NCBI RefSeq assembly: GCF_014356525.2
Contig: NC_052505.1
Location: forward strand, 10,418,171 to 10,482,170
Source: Nilaparvata lugens
Lineage: Eukaryota; Arthropoda; Insecta; Hemiptera; Delphacidae
Direction: 5' to 3'
Length of the DNA: 64,000 nt
The number at the start of each line of letters is the position of its first letter. The stretch's first letter is position 1. The notes below the pieces were generated by a model. The model did no database searches. It was not told the origin of the DNA and saw only the letters and a program-made list of their open reading frames with translations. Position numbers and translations under genes: made by a program. Of this stretch, positions 24,400-35,862 are shown piece by piece.

Positions 24400-25015
24400 T
24401 ATATTTTATACATGAACGTTTTTCAAGGGTCTTCTTCTTCATGTGCCTGTCCGCTTCCAGACGTTGGCTACCATTACTCGCTAGTTTCACTCTATCCACA
24501 GCTGCCTGAAACAATTCTGCGGTATTGATGGAGATCCAGGTTCTCAAATTTTTCAGCCATGAAATTCTTCTTGTGCCGACTCCTCTCCTTCCCATTTCTC
24601 TTCCATGCAATATGGAAGTGTGTTATGAGTTTCTCATAATATGCCCCAAGTATTGCAACTTTCTTACTTTTATATCATTTAGGAGCTCTCTTTCTTTCCG
24701 CATTCATCTAAGAATTTCGGCATTAGTCACACGATCCATTCATGAAACTCTCAAAATCCTCGTATACTGCCACATCTCATACGCCTCCAATCTTTCTGTT
24801 GCAACTTCTGTTAGTGTCCATGACTCAACCCCATACAACAATACCGAAAAACATAGCAGCGCAACATTCTAACTTTGGTATTCAACCCCAGATCTCAACT
24901 TTTAAAGATTGAAGTCATCCTCATGAACACACTTCGGCTCCTTTCAATTCGGCATTTTGTCTCTTGTGAATGGTTCCATTGGTCATTTATAGTGGATCCA
25001 AGGTAGATATAGCTT
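24400..25015 (-). pseudogene. Decayed LINE (RTE/jockey-like) reverse-transcriptase C-terminal fragment
   Basis: Minus-strand pieces in several frames match the C-terminal end of common arthropod LINE polyproteins. Around 25000 an YLGS-type block appears (KSYIYLGSTIND), around 24880 an RMLRCYVF block, and at 24610-24420 GRRGVGTRRISWLKNLRTWI followed by ELFQAAVDRVKLAS. The last is the GRR..R..SWL.N.R.W tail found in endonuclease-RT proteins of RTE-like LINEs. Many stops and frameshifts show it is inactive, and no 5' part is present. The exact clade is uncertain because only the C-terminal end is visible. Confidence 0.75.
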
Positions 25016-25063
25016 TTTACTCTTCAAAAACACTTAACTAGAATGGGATACTTTTTAGAAATT

Positions 25064-25164
25064 AATAGAACAATATGAAAACTTGTAGTACAACTTTCAA
25101 CTTTCAAATAAGAATATTTTAAATAAAAAAGGGTAATACAAGTTTTCATATTGTTCTTATTAAC
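25064..25164. repeat. Hairpin, ~25-bp arms
   Basis: AGAACAATATGAAAACTTGTA is mirrored by TACAAGTTTTCATATTGTTCT about 50 bp later. It lies between the LINE remnant and Ig exon C. Confidence 0.75.
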
Positions 25165-25313
25165 TTATCACTCTTTCTATAACACCACATTTTAATCTTA
25201 ATTGCTTTGTCACAATTTTGTTCTTACTGATTTTGATGTATTTAAAAGGGTAGTATGGGATCATTTTTTAAATAATCTGATTAAAATAGAGAATATAGAT
25301 AAAAATTACTGAC

Positions 25314-25652
25314 ATGTGACATCGAGCCGCGCCTTGACGTACTGCGACTTGGTCGGGTAGGACTCGTGCACGGCTACACAGTAGAGCGTGTTGTCGTGGT
25401 GGTGCTTGTCAAGCGGCAAGTCCAGCAGACTGGTCGTCAGCCAGGTGCGCCGGTTGTCGGTCTCCGGCACCGACTCGCTGCGACTGGCTGAGGTGACCTG
25501 CTCCTTGTCGAGGTACCACTCAAGCCTCGGCGGCGGGTTGCCGTGTCGGCTCAGGCACTTGATGGCCGCCCTATCACCCGCGCCTGCCGTCAGGTTAGAG
25601 CCTGGCTGCAGTTGACTGCCGCGGAACTCGATGCGGGGTCGTTCCGGCGCAA
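25314..25652 (-). CDS. Ig-superfamily adhesion receptor, exon C (Ig domain 2)
   Basis: A single exon for a whole second Ig domain. With the G from exon B it starts V-APERPRIEF and runs 112 full codons. It contains a potential N-glycosylation site (SNLT), the B-strand Cys (AAIKCLSRHGNPPPRLEWYL, with the core Trp) and the F-strand Cys (TLYCVAV), ending KARLDVT plus one base. 'SRHGNPPPRLEWY' is a typical C2/I-set stretch of nephrin/Kirre-family domain 2. The acceptor is CTGTGTTACAG at 25653 and the donor is GTCAGT at 25313. The exon is much more GC-rich than the flanking introns, with mostly G/C third bases, unlike exon A. The introns around it are 8.1 and 10.3 kb. Both junctions are phase 1, the usual phase for Ig-domain exons. 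Confidence 0.92.
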
Positions 25653-25767
25653 CTGTAACACAGAAAAAGGATCCAAAATTATGTATTCATCCTCCATATA
25701 GATATCACAATATTGATTTGTCCTCTATATAGATACAGAATTATATAGCACAAGGTTACCTTATTTT

Positions 25768-25888
25768 TACTTTCCTTGCCCGATTACCACAGTTAAGAAA
25801 AGGATTGCTTTTCAAAAAAATTAAGGTACCCTAATTTCAAGTTTTCTATACGTTTCAAGGTCCCCTGAGTCCTAAAACATGTTTTTTC
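25768..25888 (+). mobile_element. Family H, 5'-head fragment (copy 3)
   Basis: Only the first ~120 bp are present, from the hairpin head to the AAGGTCCCCTGAGTCC block. It is truncated before the microsatellite and lies just outside Ig exon C. Confidence 0.7.
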
Positions 25889-26379
25889 CCCTCTCCATCA
25901 TTTGATGATGCACTTAATGTATTAATGAAAAAGAATAAAAAATGGATAAGATACAGAAACAAAGAAACATAAGGCTGGCCACTAACGTAATGCCGCAGCC
26001 CCATGTTGGCCCAACCTGGCCCATGCAGTTTGTTAAAGGTGCAATTCCTTATGAAGGCCAATGAAGGCAAGCGCTGGCAAACCACCCATCTACACACTGG
26101 CGATTGTCGAAATTGGCCTTCAATGGTCCAATATGTAGATGTTGCATAACGTTTAACATGACCAATACGTCTGTACAGTCGAAAACCTCAACGTTAGAGG
26201 CTATGGATTCGTCGTAGGTCCACTACATGCAAAAACCCGCTGCATAGGTGCAGAGAGAGAATTAATTTGGTCGCGTGACTGTCGTATCAGAAGTGTTAGA
26301 TTAATCTTCTATCAAACATCTTTGAATAATAATGAAATGTAATTGACATCTTAAATTCACATCTCAAATATTATCCAAG

Positions 26380-26940
26380 TTCTTCAAAGTCCCTAAGTCA
26401 TGTTTTACAAACCCCCAATCATTTCCAGTAGTCTATGATCAATCTCGTATTTTCAAGTAGCAATAATGATTGAAGAATACTGAAATTGAATTAGAATAGG
26501 TTAATCATTTTATATTTCTCAACACCTCTACATAATCCTTAATCCAAGCTACACTTGTTCCTAACCCAAGTTTCTCATTCCCCTAATCATACTTATCAAT
26601 AGCTTGTAATCAATCTCATATCTTATAACAGAAATATGTTCCATACCATTTTCCCAATGAAATGGAGGTTCATTCATAAAATTAGTTTGATTATCCATGT
26701 TTTTTTGAGGAATACTAAGATGATCTTGAACGATAATCTTAAAGATAGAGATAAGTTTAAAGGATACTCGAGAGCTTATCATCCTGTTCCATATTATATC
26801 CTCATTCCAAGCTCTATAAATTCCCTAATACAAGTTGTCTAATCCACCAATCAATACATTGGTTCGCGATCAATCTCGTATTTCCTATGAAGTATAGTTC
26901 AGTTCCGAGAACTAATTCAAGTTGATAGTGTAGAGCCCAA
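26380..26940. repeat. Three diverged tandem units with GATCAATCTCGTATTT motif
   Basis: The motif occurs near 26440, 26605 and 26868. Each is preceded by CCTAA/CCAATCAT-type sequence and followed by a similar AT-rich stretch. It is old and degraded. Confidence 0.5.
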
Positions 26941-26947
26941 TTCGAAT

Positions 26948-26969
26948 GCAGCAGCAGCAGCAGCAGCAG
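26948..26969. repeat. (GCA)7 microsatellite
   Basis: Seven GCA triplets. They give an Ala run in a spurious minus-strand ORF and no gene is supported there. Confidence 0.9.
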
Positions 26970-28155
26970 TAATACTGCAAAGGGCTTGTGGCAGGAGATC
27001 TTGTTCAATGTGCCCACTCGACTCGGATGCTTTGTTTGAGGTTTGGCGTTTGATGCAAGCAGCTGAAGAGTGACAAAGATGGATGACAACTATTCGGACG
27101 TTTACAGAGGTCGAGCACAGGGAACAGAGTGTACAACTGACACAAACATGCTCAGCTTGCAACACACACTTACCTAATGTCATGGCACTATAATTATCAG
27201 TAACCAATCAAATTGTATCCACTTGTAACTTATGGGCAATTGACCTGTATTCTCCAAAACACTGTAGCTGCACTGTATGGATATTCAGAGAGTGGAATAA
27301 TATTTGATGGATGTTTAACAATATACATCATCATAATAGTGATAAGCTATTTGTTCATGTCATTTATCAATAGTATGCAATGGGTCTTGCAAGATCTGGC
27401 AATACATTGTCACTTGTGATAAAAAATTAATGTAGAACCAATCTAACAATGTAATCATTAGAGGTTTATCCATACCACATAATCCGTTGATAACATATTC
27501 GTTTTCAAAGACAGTACGGTACTTCTCGTCTTCCTCCATCACTATAATATTTCTCTCTAGGATCTTTTAACTTTGAGGATAACTTTAGGATCTGATTTTC
27601 TTAATTCCCATAATCTTTTTACAATATAAATTCTCTGATCCTGACATTTCTGATCCATCACCGTATTTCAACTCTGCACTACTATCATAATTATCTAGCT
27701 GTCGTGTTAAAGAAATAAAGGAAAGATGACCTCGTAGCTGAAATGAACCAAAACTGCTGAATGAATAATGATCAAATATTATTTTGCAGAGTTCTCTTGG
27801 TCTTCAGACTTGCAATTATGTACTTGGTGTGCTATGAAGAAAGAATACCAACAATAGGAAAAGAATAATGCTTTACTTGGAGGCTGAACTTCATTAACGT
27901 GAGAGAATTGACCATTCTACTTATTCTAGAATAGATGACTGGATATTTATTGTGGATCATAATAAAGGTTTCTGATCAAATCAATCAAATTCCACTATTG
28001 GACACGTTACTGTGGATACATCTTTATCATCATTTTAAAAGTAGATGTTTTCCAGTTATGTATTTATTGATTTACGGTTATTGATTTACTAATCAAATCA
28101 ATCGAATTCCACTATTGGACAACTCACTGTGGATACATCTTCATCATTAATTAAA

Positions 28156-28820
28156 AATCTGGTGTGGTGCACTCACACAACTTTCCTTGCCATTATGAAA
28201 ATTGATCAACTGACGCTAGTGTTCCCGCGCATCTCAAGTCTACTTTTCTAAGATCTGAGCCAGCTGGTAACAGGACAATAGCGCTGCAGACACACGAAGT
28301 CTGCTATCTCTTCAAAGTGAATGATTTAATAGAATCAACAGTTGCCAACAGTTTGCAATTGAATAATCTTATTTTCTCGAATTCGAGCTTATTTTCAATT
28401 TTAGGTGAAAATGTTACTAAACATCAATTGTAGAGATTTTCATGCTCAATCTTTTCGACTTGATATTTTTCGTTTGAATTGTATCTGAAGCCTAATAACT
28501 GGGAATCTAAAATCAATCTTTGCATAGATGGTGCAGTGCTCCTGAAATTTTTACAGATATGAGACTTGTGGCAGTTGATAGAGCTTATCAATGACTTTTC
28601 TAGGTATGAATTTGATTAAAATCGTTGGAGCCGTTTTCGAGAAAATCGCGAAAAACCCTGTTTTTGACAACATTTTCGCCATAGCCGCCATCTTGAATTG
28701 CATTTAATCGAAAATGTTCGTGTCGGATCCTTATAGTGTAAGGACCTTAAGTTCCAAATTTCAAGCCATCCGTTAATTGGGAGATGAGATATCGTGTAGA
28801 CGCACATACACTCATACACA

Positions 28821-28862
<42 letters not shown>

Positions 28863-28998
28863 GATCAATACCCAAAAACCACTTTTTTGGAATCAGGGGA
28901 CCTTGAAACGTATAGAAATTTAGAAATTGGGGTACCTTAATTTTTTTCGGAAAGCTATACCTACTTTCCTTACCTATGGTAATAGGGCAAGGAAAGTA
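28156..28998 (-). mobile_element. Family H, copy 4 (inverted)
   Basis: Opposite-orientation full copy. It opens AATCTGGTGTGGTGCACTC, holds ACTTTCCTTGCC just inside, an (AC)n tract at about 28803-28858, and ends in the TTACC...GGCAAGGAAAGTA hairpin at 28998. It is about 0.84 kb long and non-coding. Confidence 0.75.
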
Positions 28999-29089
28999 AA
29001 AAGTAGATGTTATGCTTTTGTGCATTTATTGGACACATTTAAAAACGTTGACGTTCATCACAGGTGAGAAACCATCTAATAACCTACTC

Positions 29090-29660
29090 TAAATATTTGG
29101 GTTCATATGATATTGTCGCAAGAATCTCTAGGAAATTGTGCGGCGGACGCCTAAGAAGCGAAGCCAACAGTCCGGGATTAATTTTATCGGAGGATTCTTG
29201 AGTGGAGAAGCGAATAATAAAGGCGTGAAGTTGACTTAGTCGCCGGGCTTGGGAGCGAACTTGCGTGAGCGAACAATGTGCAAGGCTGGAGTTGAGCCGA
29301 AAGGTAAACTGTGGCTGGCGAAGAGAGGGATTCAAGTTCTCGCTCTCGGAAATAGCGCAGAGAAATGCTTAGATCAAGCGTAAGCTTTCCCCTGCATGAA
29401 GGCAGGTTGGCAACCAGTGCCAGTCCCGTTCGTCCGTCCGTCCAGGTGTTCTAATCAGCCTTTCATCGACTTGACAGCTTGTTACCTCGCCGTCATCGAA
29501 TCGATCCACTCCACGCTCCACGCCTTCACAACAACTTCTCTCAAGACCCATCTTAAAATTCATACAGCCTTCTTAAGTGCGAAACCAACGCTTCTCACTT
29601 CGCACTTGAGTGACAGATTAGACGAGGTCACATCGACTGACACTCTGTTTACTCTAGTTG
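29090..29660. promoter_or_regulatory. CpG-richer island, candidate alternative promoter or enhancer
   Basis: Contains GCGGCGGACGCC, CGCCGGGCTTGGGAGCGAAC and CGTTCGTCCGTCCGTCC within ~570 bp. Overlapping ORFs of 83-89 codons exist on both strands but have no recognisable product. It sits in the Ig gene's exon B-C intron. Confidence 0.3.
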
Positions 29661-31744
29661 AGTGACGCTCAAAGTGATCGAACGAGAAATGCCGACACAA
29701 ATATGAAAAACGCGACACAGGTAGAATTCAGTGTAAGTGAAACGGATCGCGATAAGCTTCTTGTTAATCGATTTGACTCCTGTTTCAACATCGACGCATC
29801 TAAATTTAACAACAATCATTTTAAGCTCCATACCTATTAATCACCAGTGTTTGACTGTTTACTTTTCCCAAGAAAACATCTTGGGAGGAAGTATATCCAA
29901 AGAGTACATACAGAGTGTACAGTTGTCTATTTTCACGTCGCCAATCCGCCAACGTGGAAGAAAATAAGGCCACAGAATACATAAAGAATAATAAGTCATC
30001 TATTTTCCTGACGCCAATCCGCCATTAAGCCATTTCATAGCATCAGTATTATAAATTTAAAGCATCTCGAGAATCAATAATGTTTTTAGAAAATTTAGAA
30101 TTGATGCTAGTCTTGATGTGGAATTCTCAGATTTCATTTGTGGATAGTTTACATTTTCCAACGGCCTATCATTAAATAAATTCCAATCATTAAAAAATTA
30201 ATGGAAGAGTCAATTGATTCACAATTATTTAGTTAATTTATTCAGTTCACATTACTAAATTCTGAAAGTTATTTTATTTTAATGATAATTTCTGTCCTTG
30301 AAGCTTACAACTTATTCATTTTTCATTGTTTTGTTTTTTATATCTCAAATCTTTATAATTATTTCTTTCTTTGTTGTAATTACTTGATAAATTATTAGTT
30401 GGCTATGCTAGGTTTTCGATGATTGATTTGTTCACTATAAAAGAGTTTCTCGGTCTGCAGCAACTCCTCCATGCGTACATGGAAGCTTCCCTTGCATGCG
30501 AGTATTTATTGTCATAAATATGTATATTTTTATAAGATTTATACAATAATCATAAGTTTTATCAATTATAATTATTAGCTTAGACTTTAGATTATTAATT
30601 AATCTTTCTCATGCATTGTTTTTTGACAATAAAAGTTTTTATTATTATTTCCGGAACATTGGGTTTATATACAGCTTTAGAGCATCAACATTGCACAAAG
30701 AAGAAACAAATCTATTGATTGATGCTTGAGAGAGAGCTTTAACTCACTCAGGAACTATTGAAGACTGCAAATGACTAGAAAAATATTGCAATAGCTCAAT
30801 GTCATAACGATTCTTTCGCAGACAGTTTGTATTTCAGAGAACGTACAGTTGTACTGATGTAGGTGTAGGTTATCCTAATGGAATACAATCTTATATTATA
30901 TGAAAAAAGTAATAATTTAAACATGAAATTTGAGAGAGTAACTGTTATTCATGTTCCTATTTTTCGCTAAACGGTTTCAATTAGAGCTAATGATCTGTTC
31001 AATATCACGCACCTTTCTCAGTATATCAATATAATTATTTCAACGGAGGAAATTCGATGAGGTACTTTCCTGGAATACATTGTGAATGAAATACACTTTA
31101 TGACCTAACTGAATAAAGTTATCTATTCATCAGCTTCGAATCAAATCAAAAGCGAAATTAACTCAAACATTTTGGTGTCAGTAACACGAACGTGGAAGGA
31201 AAACTTTTTCGGTCTGGAAAAGGGAAGTGTTCTGAACGTTCTCCAGAATTGATCATGTGCATGGCGTGTGTGTGTGTGTGCTTGTGTAAATGATGTAGCC
31301 ATGTTCGGCTGGAAATTCTAAACTTGGAGCCATTGGTGGAAACTTCTTGTGTTACAGTTACTTCTTGACCGTAGTTTCTATCAACCTGGTAGTACTTGAT
31401 GAAGAAATATTTCTTGTTAAAATTTCGTGTAGTGTGGAAGTGGGAGCGAAAGGAAAAAGATAGAGATGATTTGGTACTCAGATTCCATAAGGAGTTAGAC
31501 AAACTCAAATCTCAATCGTGACTACAAGATAAAATTATCTATATAAAAATGTCATTGGCTGTGAAATGTGTTATTCTTTGAAATAATATTCTAGTTATTT
31601 CTTCTGGGCTGAAACTTTCCAGAGATTGTTTGAAACGGGTAACTTTTCATCTGTAGATCACGTGAATTTTCAATTTGGTATACGTCAGTATAATATTATC
31701 ATTTATTTCATGTAGGTACTGTCCTAAAATTGATCATTAACTGC
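29661..31744. other. Intron sequence, no exon seen
   Basis: AT-rich apart from the retroposon-like 3' end at 30430-30655. A short GT run near 31265 gives a spurious His/Thr ORF. Confidence 0.4.
30430..30655 (+). repeat. Possible retroposon 3' end with (TTA)n tail
   Basis: Contains CTCCTCCATGCGTACATGGA and CTTCCCTTGCATGCGAG, then an AT-rich stretch ending CAATAAAAGTTTTTATTATT, which includes an AATAAA signal. It resembles a retrotransposon 3' end; no coding part is seen. Confidence 0.4.
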
Positions 31745-31925
31745 CTTTGCACAAAGCTATAGTGGGGTCCACGTTATAATGGCAGTATTTGTTTAGCATT
31801 GGTGTTGCTTGTCAATTATACTTGTATCATCTTCGTATAATTTTCCTATAGTGAGGTTGATGTTATAATTACAGTATTAGATTAGCATTGGTGTTTATCC
31901 TTGTCTCCCATACGACAAAGCAAAA
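31745..31925. repeat. Direct pair of ~95-bp diverged repeats
   Basis: CTATAGTGGGGTCCACGTTA...TTAGCATTGGTGTT and CTATAGTGAGGTTGATGTTA...TTAGCATTGGTGTT follow each other. It looks like the end of a MITE or other transposon. Confidence 0.55.
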
Positions 31926-32295
31926 AGCGCTATCCTTTTCTGGCTCCGCAACGTTGCCAGATCGGTTTTTAACAATCTAGAACTATTATCAATCCAAAAT
32001 ACTTGATTTGAATGTATGGAGAGGAAGAAGCTTCAAATCGTCACCTGTTGAATGTCTGAGTTTTGGTTGGGTCCAAAGTGCAATCAGGTGTACATAATTA
32101 AGAGGTCATTAACACCAAAAATCACAAAATCGTGAATTTCAAGGTCAAATATTGATTCTCAAGGGTAAAAACTAGATCAATCTATGGATTAACTGGTCAT
32201 TCACTTCATGTGTGATCATTCAGGCGGAAAACCAAAAAGGGGGCGGGATTAAGACAAATATATAATTTTAATCATATATTATTATGAAATAATAT

Positions 32296-32457
32296 ATGAG
32301 TTTCGAAAAACTACCTGTGAAAAATGACTGGGATGATTTCGGGGCATGGTCAGAATTTCAAGAGATGGAGCAAGAGATGTTTCAAGTATCCCAGCCCTTG
32401 AAAGTTGAAAAAGTTCCAGAGGTGCAGAGCCATGAACAAAAATTATTTCCAAAATGA
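32296..32457 (+). CDS. Small acidic ORF, 53 aa, unknown
   Basis: A short ORF just after an in-frame stop, beginning MSFEKLPVKNDWDDFGAWSE and ending KLFPK-stop. It is rich in Glu, Gln and Asp/Trp/Phe. The WDDFGAW/DDFG core resembles acidic-Phe motifs bound by clathrin-adaptor ear domains. It may be a retrocopy piece of a host gene or chance. It lies in the intron between Ig exons B and C, on the opposite strand, 330 bp before the Penelope-like remnant. No promoter or splice evidence is seen. Confidence 0.25.
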   Translation: MSFEKLPVKNDWDDFGAWSEFQEMEQEMFQVSQPLKVEKVPEVQSHEQKLFPK

Positions 32458-32784
32458 ATAGGCTGTTAAATACGATAACATTCTTATCATTTAGAACTGT
32501 GAGAACAATCTAAATCTCTTCAACTACGAGAGCTACTAAATAACAAGATCATAAAATCATACATTTCTCAACCCTTCAATATTAAATTTTTGAACTCTCC
32601 AATCTCTTATATTAAAAAAAATCATACAACAGAACAGAGAACAGAGATTATTTGGATTCATTATGGAGTGCGAAATATCAGGAAGTCGAAGAAAATGAAC
32701 AGAGAGGAGAGAAATAAATAAATAATTGTATGAACAATGGATAACGTATGAAGATTTCATTCAATATCTTCAAGATATGAAGCA

Positions 32785-33620
32785 AGTTTAGACATCATTT
32801 CCATGTACCCCAACATCCCTGTTGATGAAGCCCTAATTAATCATCATGAATCAAAATGCACATTTTTCTAGATCAATTATCGACCTGACAAGCCACTGCC
32901 TGAAAAAAATACATATTTCACTCACAATAACCAATACTACAGACAAATTGAAGGAGCCCCCATAGGATCATCCCTCTCTCCAGCCATAGCCAATCTCTTC
33001 ATGACTCATTTTGAAGAAGAAGCTCTCAGTAGAACAAAACTGAAACCAACCCTTTGGAAGAGATATGTCGACGATATCTTTATCATTTGGCCTCATGGTA
33101 AGGAAGAACTTTTCGAATTCCTCAATCAGCTGAACTAGATACACTCCAAAATACAGTTCACCCTCGAAATAAAAGAAGCTGAACTACCAATCTTAGACAT
33201 TCTAATCACCAGAAACAAAAATGGCAGTCTGGAACACTCTGTATACCGAAAACCAACCCATACAAATAGATACCTGAATGCACTATCTCATCATCACCCC
33301 GCACACTCCTTCTCTGTAGTCAATAGTCTAATCTCTTGATCTCTTCATCTCACCGACGAAAAAAGCAAAGAAGAGGAGATCAAGACAATCGAATCCATAC
33401 TGAAGTGTAATGGCTACAATAATAGAATAAACGAAAAATCATTGAAAAAACAACTGACACCTTCAATCCCCGAAGAAAAACTCAAGGAAGAGAAAGCATT
33501 CGAAAAAACCGTCCTTCTTCCATACATTAGGGGTACTACCGACCGTATAGCAAGAATACTGAAAAAACATCAAATCAAACCAGTCTACAAACCTCTCCAA
33601 ACTATTTCGAAATTTTTATA
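32785..33620 (+). pseudogene. Penelope-like element reverse-transcriptase remnant
   Basis: The plus-strand frame reads YYRQIEGAPIGSSLSPAIAN (RT motif with GxPxGxxLSP), then WKRYVDDIFIIW (YVDD catalytic box). It continues with [20 protein letters not shown] and [12 protein letters not shown] plus SHHHPAHS, the signature of the Penelope-like RT thumb region, and runs on to ISKFL. There are in-frame stops after FLNQLN and after VVNSLIS, and a frame break near 32880 behind an SMYPNIPVDEAL block, so it is dead. The N-terminal RT part and the GIY-YIG endonuclease are missing. It lies in the 8.1-kb intron between Ig exons B and C, antisense to that gene. Confidence 0.88.
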
Positions 33621-33774
33621 AGTCTAATATTCAACGTTTCATCTCTTAATTTTTCTACTTCTCAATCTCTTCTACTACTCACATATACTACTAGTATGAC
33701 AAGAATATGTAATCGTACATCTTACAGCTATTTAGTTTATGAAACCTGATATAGGCTATGATTTATAAGTGTAC

Positions 33775-33961
33775 CTCTGACAACAAGGCGCACAGGGGTT
33801 GAAGTGAGTGCATCCTGGGTGGTGAAGTCGGAAGCGGTGACCTGGCACTCCCATTGACCGTCGTCGAACTCCAGCGTCGCCGCCCTGATCCACAGCGAGC
33901 AGTCCCCCTCCTCCTCGTTCTTAGCTGCCCACTCGTACTTCTTCAGGTAGATGCCCACTGG
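33775..33961 (-). CDS. Ig-superfamily adhesion receptor, exon B (second half of Ig domain 1)
   Basis: Completes the first, V-like Ig domain begun in exon A after a 3.1-kb phase-0 intron. Translation from CCA gives 62 codons starting PVGIYLKKYEW. It includes EEEGDCSLWIRAATLEFDDG, then QWECQV with the F-strand Cys that pairs with the Cys of exon A, and ends PVRLVVR with one extra G. The acceptor is TTGTGTTGCAG at 33962 and the donor is GTACAC at 33774. The 'EEGD.SL.I..A...DDG...CQV' pattern is the one seen in domain 1 of Rst/Kirre and nephrin-like proteins. There is an extra Cys in EEGDCSL and another in exon A (GSCSW), which could form a second disulfide; that is inference. A Penelope-like remnant in opposite orientation ends about 155 bp downstream in the next intron. 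Confidence 0.9.
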
Positions 33962-34055
33962 CTGCAACACAAGCAAATTATGAGTAGGAGCTCGCAGTTG
34001 GGAGTGAGTTTGTACCGTTGCAAAACTGTACTTGAACTCAAAATTTTAAGATAGA

Positions 34056-34290
34056 AGGCAAACGCACACAGCAGAAGACAGGCAGTGGAAGAAAGCTTCC
34101 CCAGGTGAGCGAATATTGCAACACTCACATACGTTCGTCTGTCTGCATAATATTATGACATAATATTATGCAGACAGACGAACGTATGTCTATAGTATAG
34201 CCTATATTAGACATTGTCTGTTCACGTCTACATGCAGCAGTTTGATATTTTCTCAGATGTCTGTCTGTTGCTGTGTGCGTTCGCCTTTAG
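34056..34290. mobile_element. MITE with nested perfect palindrome
   Basis: The outer arms (AAGGCAAACGCACACAGC at about 34062; complement GCTGTGTGCGTTCGCCTTT at about 34270-34288) are imperfect inverted repeats. Inside lies a perfect palindrome, 34127-34157 and 34159-34189: 31-bp arms around a single A. Confidence 0.75.
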
Positions 34291-35587
34291 GCGTAAATTT
34301 GTTTCGTCGTAAAAGTAATGTAAACCTCTATACAATATAAAATTTGGGCCCGATTTCACAAAATCGGGGCTTAGCTTGAACGACAGTTCTAAATTAACAG
34401 AACAGCATATTAGAAAACAATCAAAAAGCACCTGAGTGAGATATAACTGCAGCTAAAACCTAGTTTTCGGTTTTGTTGAGATCCGGCTTTAAGACGAACA
34501 GCAGACATCAGCAGACAGATATTAAATTTGTTATCCAGGGCTATTTCGGGATTGGTCTCATGTTCGTGCTATGACGCATTAGATTGATGGTCGATCAGAT
34601 TCTAGTCTATGGGGGAGACCCGTGGGATAAGCCTTATTATGAAAAAGTTTCACACGACTTTGTTGCCTAGTCACTTCACCTTACAGGACTACTGCAATTA
34701 TTGAAATGAAATAAAATCTATGTGAATTGATTAAACGTAGATAAGTACTCGAGAATTCTCATTTCATTCCGACTTGTTACTAAGATGCTTTCGAGAAACG
34801 CAATAGCCACAGGCAAGAATGAAGACAGACAAGCATAAGACCACAATTCATTTATGTACTCCAAATGGTAATGGATTATTCCTGTAGCCGGACTCTATTC
34901 AAGTGATAGAATGCTCGTCGGAGCATTTGAAGGAATTGCTGATGTACACAGTTGAATGTAACCTATTCCTCTACCGAAAACCACTCCAAAATTTACCATT
35001 CATGTCCGCATCACTAGTTCCATAAATAGGCCTACATATCATGATTTCAACCTAACAAACGTCAGCTCCTGAAAGGGTTTGATGTAATAGCATTTGGGGC
35101 CGGTTTCCGAGCTCCGGATTTAGCTAATTTCTAGACTTTAAACAGAAGAAAATTGGCTTTCCAAAACGGGGCGTAGTCATAGGTTTCATAATAATATTTA
35201 TTTTCTCATTTCTATAATATTGGAAACGTTTCTCCTTCACGAAATGAAACATCCCTCAATAATTCAAAGTAGCTGAAACTCTACACTATTTTCTCTTCAT
35301 TTTATTTTGTGTTCAATGTTCTAGTTTTTCGAAAAACGTCGACTACAACTACGCCCCGTTTCGGAAAGCCAATTTTCTGATTCTGATTCCAGTTGTTTGA
35401 AGTCTAGAACTTGACTGAATCCCGATCTCAGAAACCAGCCCTCAGCTGACAAATTGTGAAATGATGTCTATCGTCATTCTCTGTTCAGTGTCAAACACGT
35501 GTCTGACATGTGATACACGTTGTACCAATGTTCCTTGAATACATTAAATACCTAGAATACATGTATTCTAGGTACCTTGCGTTGTAA

Positions 35588-35862
35588 CATAGAGAAACAA
35601 TAGCGTAAGTAGATATCCCATGGTATAGGGAGTTTATGTCGCAACTTTTACTGTTATCTCAAGCCGATTACTGTCGATTATTGTCAATTTATACTGTTTT
35701 GTTGAGGTGATAGTGTATGAACGGCACAATTTGAGAGACTACCAGCGTCACACAGCTGCATAGGAAAGAACTAAGTGAACTATCGGCTTGGGATAACAGT
35801 AAAAGTTGCGACATAAACGCCCTATACCATGGGATATCTACTTATGCTATCGTTTCTCTATG
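35588..35862. mobile_element. MITE with 81-bp terminal inverted repeats
   Basis: The arms 35588-35668 and 35782-35862 are near-perfect reverse complements (CATAGAGAAACAATAGCGTA... with ...GCTATCGTTTCTCTATG). The centre is 113 bp and non-coding. No clear target duplication is visible, so the superfamily is unknown. Confidence 0.88.

Larger units (their letters stand above)
25889..28155. other. Intron sequence: diverged repeats only
   Basis: Includes a GGCCAA-rich patch at about 25975-26120 that looks transposon-derived, the three diverged units at 26.4-26.9 kb and a GCA run. No exon is visible. Confidence 0.4.

Noticed and set aside
29369..29665. Overlapping ORFs on both strands
   Set aside because: Neither shows a family motif or convincing splice sites; the GC-rich composition alone lengthens open frames here.
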